A stretch of DNA of 64,000 bases, taken from NCBI GenBank assembly GCA_013350335.1, contig CM023534.1, positions 17,999,302 through 18,063,301 of the forward strand, written 5' to 3'. Below the pieces are notes generated by a model. The model worked only from the letters and a program-made list of their open reading frames with translations, was not told the origin of the DNA and did no database searches. Every line of letters starts with the position of its first letter. Positions within the stretch are counted from its first letter, which is position 1. The stretch comes from Chimonanthus salicifolius. Its lineage: Eukaryota; Streptophyta; Magnoliopsida; Laurales; Calycanthaceae. A program made the translations under genes and the position numbers. Below, piece after piece: positions 58,560 through 64,000 of this stretch.

Positions 58560-59982
58560 CAAGGTTGTCAAAATCGAATCGTATCGTGAATCGGTCTAGG
58601 GGTGTGAACCGTGAATCGTGAATCGTAAAATCGTAAGATTCATAACGTTTTGTTCAATTTCTCATAATATATAAGTAAATATATAGTCAAGGCCACATCC
58701 ATTTATCATCCAAAGGAAATAATCAACCACAAAAAGACAAAATAATAATAATATGAGATTTAAATATAAATACAATATTATGTAAATAATACAATATTAC
58801 ATAATACATAATAGTAAAATACAGACATAGTAAAATGATTACATTATAGTATACAGTTTTATATAATACAATCATTTTAATCATTTATGTAAATAATATA
58901 ATATTATATAATAGTAAATGATCTGAGGAATAAATACAGTTATATAACTGTATGGTGTAAATTGTAAAATGATTACATTACACTATTACAGTTATATAAT
59001 ATTGTATTATACTATTATATATAATATCAATTTTATATTATATTGTTTTGTAAAGCAAGAAAGGGCTTAGTGGCTTACTGTGTGTTATACTATTACAGAT
59101 ATTATAAATTTTATATAATATTATTTTGTACAGCAAGAAAGGGCTGTATGGTGTATGCTGTACACTGTACAGTCTTTGCCAGATTTAACTTAGGCAAAAT
59201 GAAAGTAAAAAGGAAAGAAAAGACCGGTAACTTAAAAGGGAATTCTTTATTAGTTTATTTCATTAAACATAATAGGTCTACCGATTATACATAGCCAAAA
59301 CGAAAGTAAAAAAAGAGAGAAAAAAGAGAAATAAGAGAAAAGTTAAGAGAGGCGGAAGAAGAAGAAGTTCTGAGAGGAGGAAGACGGAGGACGAAGAAGA
59401 AGAAAGAAGAGGGAAGAAACGAATAGAAGAAAAAGAGAATAAGTTTCAAAAGGCGGAAAACAGAGGAAGAAGAAGAAGACGAAGAAGAAGAAGAGAAAAA
59501 GAATAGAAAAACGAAAAAAGAGGAAAAGGAAAAAGAAGAAGAGAAGAAAGGCAAATACAAACATACCTTGCACTTGCGAATGGGTTGCGGAAGGAAAGCT
59601 TGGAGAAGCAGCAGCACCGAGCAAGGAGAAGTAGCAGCACGAGAAGCAGAGAAGCAGCAGCAACGGCAAAAGAAGAAGCAGAGAAGCAACGAAAAACATT
59701 GTGTTTTCGTTTCGTGTTGGTGCAGAGAAGAAGCGGCGGTTTGGTGACGGGTCTTTTCATTTCGAATGTCGAGAGATTTAAATATTTTAATATTTTTTTT
59801 TAAAAACACCACGGCATTTCCTCTTCATTCGAACTGTTTTTGCGAATCGCACGATTCGTGATTCATGTTAAAAACGCATTTTTTTTTTAATTAATTTTGA
59901 TTTTCTACCGATTCGAACCGTAACACCTTCCGATTCGATACGTGCAATTCGACTCGTGAATCGCACGATTTCAACAACCTTG
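58560..59982. mobile_element. hAT-type element (1,423 bp) inside the last exon of the MULE transposase
   Basis: The ends are CAAGGTTGTCAAAATCG and, inverted, CAAGGTTGTTGAAATCG. Flanks ccaaagct (58,552-58,559) and ccagagct (59,983-59,990) are an 8-bp duplication with one change. Removing the element and one flank copy restores the transposase frame ..TYS | FGDLRD. The interior has AT-rich DNA and a purine-rich (gaa)n block at 59,285-59,660 with no transposase. The ends match the 53,348-53,863 family. Confidence 0.9.
59290..59660. repeat. Purine-rich (gaa/gag)n low-complexity block
   Basis: Almost pure A/G on the plus strand. It yields long Phe/Ser/Leu-rich frames on the minus strand that are artefacts of composition. 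Confidence 0.8.
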
Positions 59983-62239
59983 CCAGAGCTATATGTCGAT
60001 TCGTCTAAGAAGTTATAAGAACCAGTCGGCTGTGGAAAAAGGAGTACGTGTTAGTATTTTTCACCTTATTCTATATGAATGAAAATGTAAATATGTAGCT
60101 TAAGTAAAAATAACTTACTTGGGATAATTGAGACAAACTCGTTAGTTGTGATTCATGGAAATCATGAGGTTGAGGCAAAGCATTTAAATCTACACTGCAG
60201 AATGCCTGTGCAACACTTCTATTCGGACAGGTTCTCTTCGTATGACCAATATTTTGCATAACCCACATCTTCTTCCATTCAATTGATTCTCTACAATCTC
60301 CAATGCAGAAGGATCTCGTCTTGTAGATATTTGACCCTTTGAATTCTTTGAACCTGGATGACGTCCTCTGGTATACTGCATAATAGATTGACTGATATGC
60401 ATCTCATAACTGATAAGATCTTCGAGACGATCTCGGAGCCTCTCTTGATCAAATGTAGACAGATTTCCATATTTTTTCTTAATGCATTCCCAGTGTACAT
60501 CTAATTCATCCCCAAGTCTATTCATTTCAATGTTCAAGTCGTCAAATGAAATCAAATCGATTATCCATTGTGGATGGATCTGATCCAAATGTAACTTATT
60601 CATCCATTGTATTCTGTGAGCTCAAGGTAAGCCCATGGAAGCTGTAAACTCTTGTATACAATTGAGTGAAAATGACCTGTTTCTGAGCATAACATATTGC
60701 TTGTAAACCTCAAACAATGCAAATTGTGATACTTTGCTGTTCATTTCATCAAAGAAAGGAATCGAAACAGTAAGAGCAAACTGGATTTTTTCATCCTCGA
60801 TTTGAATCTTGAAGTCTTGAAACTGATTTTCAATGGCATGTGCTATCTTCCTTCGGATAAACATATAAGTCACTAGTGGAGTTAGCTATATAATGTTTCA
60901 ACACTGAATGTGCACCTTCAACCCTTGAAGTAGTTGAATTTTGAAAATGTTAACTCCAACCGATCCATGCCTTGACGAATTGCTTTTTATGTGGGATCTA
61001 TATCCTTGTTATATAGTTCACTGCCTCTAAATAATTTCTAAAATCTTATTTGAATGCTTCAAACGCTCCATTAAATGTTGCTTCGGATAGGAGACTCGAC
61101 CAAGTCATTCCATTGGGTCATAAATGCATTCCATTCTTCCACTTTCTTGAAGAGAGACTTACAATGAGCAAGAATATTCTTGTTGATGTGCCAAATACAC
61201 AAGATATGTACAGCATTAGGAAACTCTAAATCAATGGCATTCTTCAACGCCAAATCTCTATCGGTCAAAAAAACTTGTCGATCATGATGGACTCCTAAGA
61301 CCTTTTTGAACATCTGTAACGCCCATACATAATCTTCAAATTTCTCATTCCTTATAAATGCAAAGCCTGAGTAGAAATTCTTATTAGAACTTGTGATACA
61401 AACGATATTAAGCAATGCCATATGATATCTGTTGGTTTTGTAAGTGCAATCCATCAGAAAGACATTATGATAGCTCTTCGTAAGTACAACTAACAATGGA
61501 TGTGCAAAGAAAAGATGAGATAAATGACCTTGACTATCATAGTTAAGAAAATATAGTAACCATCTTTTTGAAGATCTTCTAACAAGGCTTCAATTGAAGT
61601 ACGACCTCTAAGTTGCTCTTTTTGAATCAAAGACAAAAAATTGAACAAATCAGTAGATGATACTCCAATCTCTGGATTTTCGTTTCGAAGGGTCGTCATA
61701 ATTTGCCGAGGTGGTATATTGCTGTTATTCATTTCAATAATCCTTCTTTTCTCTTCATCTGAAAAACACCTTGTACTTGGATGGGCTAATAATACGCTCG
61801 TGAGATCATGATTGTGCTCCACATCTTTTATGGTCAACTTCCATGACTCATCAACAATTTGTCTCCCTTTCACTTCAAATGGACAATTAACAAAGCGAGA
61901 ATATGTTTTCTTCTTCCTCTCATCATCTTTCAAATTAACTGTACTACGATATGTACCCCCTCAATCACAACCAAGAATAACTACATTGCGCTTATTACAT
62001 GACCTCTTAATGGTAGCTACAAATCCTTACGCAATAAAAACCTCCTTAACATACTTCACTAAATTGTCGCGACTTGAAAAACACCTCTCAACAAACTCAT
62101 TCGCAACAATCTCATCATTTTCAACAAATGTGGATAAAACTCCCTCACAATCCATAGTACTAATTTCAAAAAAAAAAATTGAGAGTCTTGGGTTTGAGAA
62201 AAAGTTACCTTTGATTCGGGTTAGGAGATTGAGAAAGTA

Positions 62240-62540
62240 GCTTCAGAGAGATACCTTCGAATCAATATAGGAGATTGAGAGAGTATCATGGAGTGGTTCA
62301 TTTTGGAAATGGGGTTTGGGGTTTGAGGGAAAATAAGTTTGGAAAGGAGTTTGAGAGAGAGGGATTTGAGTGAGAGGTGTGTAGAAGGGGCTTTGAGAGA
62401 TAAGATTTCGAAATGGGGGGGGTTTGAGGGAGAAGATTTCGAAATGGGGGGGTTTGAGGGAGAAGGGCTTGGAAAAGTGTAAGATGGGAACGAAAATGGA
62501 AATGGGAAAAGGGGTGCGATTCCAACTTATTTTGAGTTTC
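62240..62540 (-). promoter_or_regulatory. Leader region of the MULE transposase
   Basis: Between the right terminal repeat and the ATG at 62,155 the minus strand is CT/CCC-rich with 'ctcaaaccccccc' iterations (two copies of a 35-bp unit near 62,403-62,462), typical of a transcribed 5' leader downstream of a promoter-bearing terminal repeat. Confidence 0.4.
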
Positions 62541-62544
62541 GCAG

Positions 62545-62726
62545 GTAAGATCGATAGCACAATTTATGTGATCGTGCGATCGATCTTACACAAGGTATTC
62601 AATCAATCGATTGAATATAATAGACCGTGCGATCGATCTTCAAACGAGAAGTCGACTATCAAAATGTCGACCTCTCAGTCAAAATCGTTCGCACGATCCT
62701 CTGAGATCGTGCGATTGATCTTACAC
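62545..62726. repeat. Right MULE terminal inverted repeat
   Basis: The reverse complement of this segment matches 55,896-56,076 along its length, including the same order of four hairpins (GAGAGGTCGAC/GTCGACTTCTC in the second). Divergence is moderate. Confidence 0.85.
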
Positions 62727-62751
62727 TTGTATTGTAATGGCTCAGGTCAAC

Positions 62752-62861
62752 AAAATGGTTATGGAAATAAGAGGATATATGAATCGTATGATTTTATAAT
62801 TTTCAATTCACGATTCACACCCATAGACCGATTTCAATACGATTCGAGTTTGATATCATTG
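62752..62861. mobile_element. Small hAT-like MITE or fragment (about 110 bp)
   Basis: The right end inverted is CAATGATATCAAACTCGAATCG, followed by 'ATTGAAATCGGTCTATGGG', close to the left end of the 58,560 element. The left end 'atggttatggaaat..' resembles the left end of the 53,348 element. No target duplication is evident. Confidence 0.45.
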
Positions 62862-62869
62862 GGTAAAAT

Positions 62870-64000
62870 TGGAGAATGCCATATACTTGGAGCATTGGGA
62901 ATATTTGTAAAATTCCATGCTCACAAGGTGTGTAATAATATGTTTGAGTGAATATTTCTTTGTGCACATTCCAATGCATAGTTGTGTAAGGTTATGGTTT
63001 GACCTCCTTATGTGCCTATGTGTGATTGATGTGAATATATTGTATCAGATACATATGTATAAGTTTCCCAAGTTCCCTATGATTAGATGCTTACTATAAT
63101 TGAGAATTCATAGATTCGTGATGTGTTAAAGTATGATAGAATGTATGATAAATCAAGATTGCCCAAGATGTGTAATGTAGGGCCTTAATAACTTCTCATA
63201 CTTGTGTATGGTTAAGAGTAATGTATGTATCAAATGAATTCTCATGATTGTGAATTCTTAGATAGGTAACTCATATGATAAGCATGATGAATGTGTTTTA
63301 ATGCCATGCTTGGATTATGTGATGATGTGTACATCACTAGTAAGTACCTATGTTGATAATGGTTGTAGTGGATCGACCTAACCATTTGTAGAACGAATTT
63401 CCATGATTTAAAGAGGAACTTGATAAAGGGTTAGACTAGGTGATATGGGTGAATTAAGATCAATTATCTTAGAACCCAAGGGGGTTAACTTGTGCTACAA
63501 TTGGGATGGGCTAGCATGATCGAGAATGCATGGAATGTAATGTAAATGCTAAGAAAGGCCTGTTTGATTTTCCCAAAGTAAAAGTAAGACCACTCCAGAA
63601 TGTCAACCCAAATGTGAAAATGATGAACTACGGTTGATCTGATCCATTATGTGGTACATAGGCAACTGAGAGCATTGTGCCTCAGCTCGATCAAAATATG
63701 CATTGTGTCATCCATTTATATTAAGGATGATGTAAGATGTTGAGCAAATGTGAAGGGTAGAAAGGGATTGGTGGGATATAACTTTCCTAATATAGACCCT
63801 AATGCTACATGTTGGATCCCTCAAAGGAGGCCCGAAGAGGTTATGATGTCTTGGGAGTCCCTATATGATGAGACATATATGTTTGTTACTAGAGTAAAGC
63901 CTAGAGTGGCTAGAGAACTGTAAAAATTCTTAGGAGGACAGATGAGACTTTGGCACTGAGGTGTATGTGACTAGGTCACTTGATTATATTGAGACGTGAT
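62870..64000. other. Unassigned sequence at the right edge
   Basis: Less AT-rich than the spacers and rich in 'gatgtg..tgatgatgtg..' words. It could be LTR or internal sequence of a large retroelement that continues beyond the window. No exon of the clathrin assembly gene or other protein was found. Confidence 0.35.

Larger units (their letters stand above)
58503..62155 (-). pseudogene. MULE transposase (Mutator-like), decayed and interrupted
   Basis: The minus-strand ATG at 62,155 opens MDCEGVLSTFVENDEI. The N-terminal FAR1-like zinc region (RDNLVKYVKEVFIA.GFVATIKRSCNKRNVV.L.CD) holds two stops (TAA from CAA/AAA-like, TGA from CGA-like). Next come FVNCPFEVKG, HNHDLTS, the DDE core with LMDCTYKTNRYHMALLNIV (first Asp), FLTDRDLALKNAI (second Asp), LCIWHINKNILAHC, and RVEGAHSVLKHYI (Glu). 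After a spacer with several breaks (60,604-61,070) comes the C-terminal HPQWIID..GRHPGSKNSKG..TRRDPSALEIVE and a CCHC knuckle CGLCKNIGHTKRTC (one frameshift). An 89-bp intron (60,118-60,030, GTAAGT..CCACAG) leads to a last exon that ends FQQWWNQL and TGA at 58,505-58,503. That exon is split by the hAT element at 58,560. Original size is about 700 residues, normal for the family. It is not functional. Confidence 0.85.
55561..62733. mobile_element. Mutator-like element with two convergent decayed genes
   Basis: Inverted repeats of about 181 bp (55,896-56,076 and 62,545-62,726, roughly 85-90% alike by eye) enclose a plus-strand gene (56,365-57,944) and a minus-strand MULE transposase (62,155-58,503). 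The left end carries an extra partial copy of the repeat (134-bp period). The outermost limits and a 9-bp target duplication were not found. The right end may be trimmed next to a small MITE at 62,752. The two-gene, tail-to-tail arrangement recalls MuDR (mudrA/mudrB), but the second gene here is of a different family. Confidence 0.7.

Noticed and set aside
59285..59812. Overlapping frames of 104-175 codons on the minus strand
   Set aside because: They are Phe/Ser/Leu-rich translations of a plus-strand (gaa)n block and have no protein character.
61812..62240. 142-codon plus-strand frame
   Set aside because: It is the antisense shadow of the MULE transposase N-terminal region.

Overview
The window is nuclear DNA from a flowering plant. 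It is AT-rich and dense with introns and transposons. It holds three host protein-coding genes with canonical GT-AG introns, and almost everything else is transposable-element material in layered, nested insertions. Long TE-filled introns (5.1 kb, 6.1 kb and one of more than 9 kb) suggest a woody species with an intron-expanded genome, possibly a magnoliid or similar lineage. That placement is inference; nothing here fixes the species.

Layout. (1) 1-15,060 is repeats only: two minus-oriented LTR-like copies of one long family (1-3,490 and about 12,230-15,058), each with its own tandem array. Between them are two solo LTRs of a second long family in opposite orientation (3,562-6,000 plus; 6,182-11,492 minus). 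The second solo LTR is split by an intact-looking but non-coding copia-type LTR element (7,357-10,445). (2) 15,061-23,900 is mostly AT-rich decayed DNA with tRNA-derived SINEs and MITE-like pieces. (3) 24,138-24,718 (minus) is a small two-exon gene of the plant DUF7054 type. (4) 29,063-35,093 (plus) is a six-exon ankyrin-repeat gene. It has a one-base frameshift in exon 4 and a first intron holding a copia gag remnant and a LINE ORF1 remnant that is itself split by a TRIM element. (5) 35,500-45,000 is TE remnants: LINEs, a hAT MITE with perfect 8-bp target duplications, a solo copia LTR, SINEs and a pogo-like element. (6) 45,271-54,954 (minus) is the C-terminal two thirds of an ANTH/AP180-type clathrin assembly protein. 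Eight exons are readable; the N-terminal exons lie beyond an intron that runs past every recognisable feature to the right. (7) 55,561-62,733 is a Mutator-like element (MULE) with about 180-bp terminal inverted repeats. It has two convergent, decayed genes: a plus-strand 'putative plant transposon protein' and a minus-strand MULE transposase. The last transposase exon is interrupted by a 1.4-kb hAT-type element. (8) 62,870-64,000 holds nothing I can name.

The three host genes are unrelated housekeeping-type genes (unknown DUF, ankyrin scaffold, endocytic adaptor) and do not form a pathway. The most unusual structures are the two-gene MULE and its terminal repeats, each built from four consecutive hairpins that are conserved at both ends. 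Also of note are the relative ages readable from nesting, and a SINE whose tail matches the tails of neighbouring RTE-type LINE ends.
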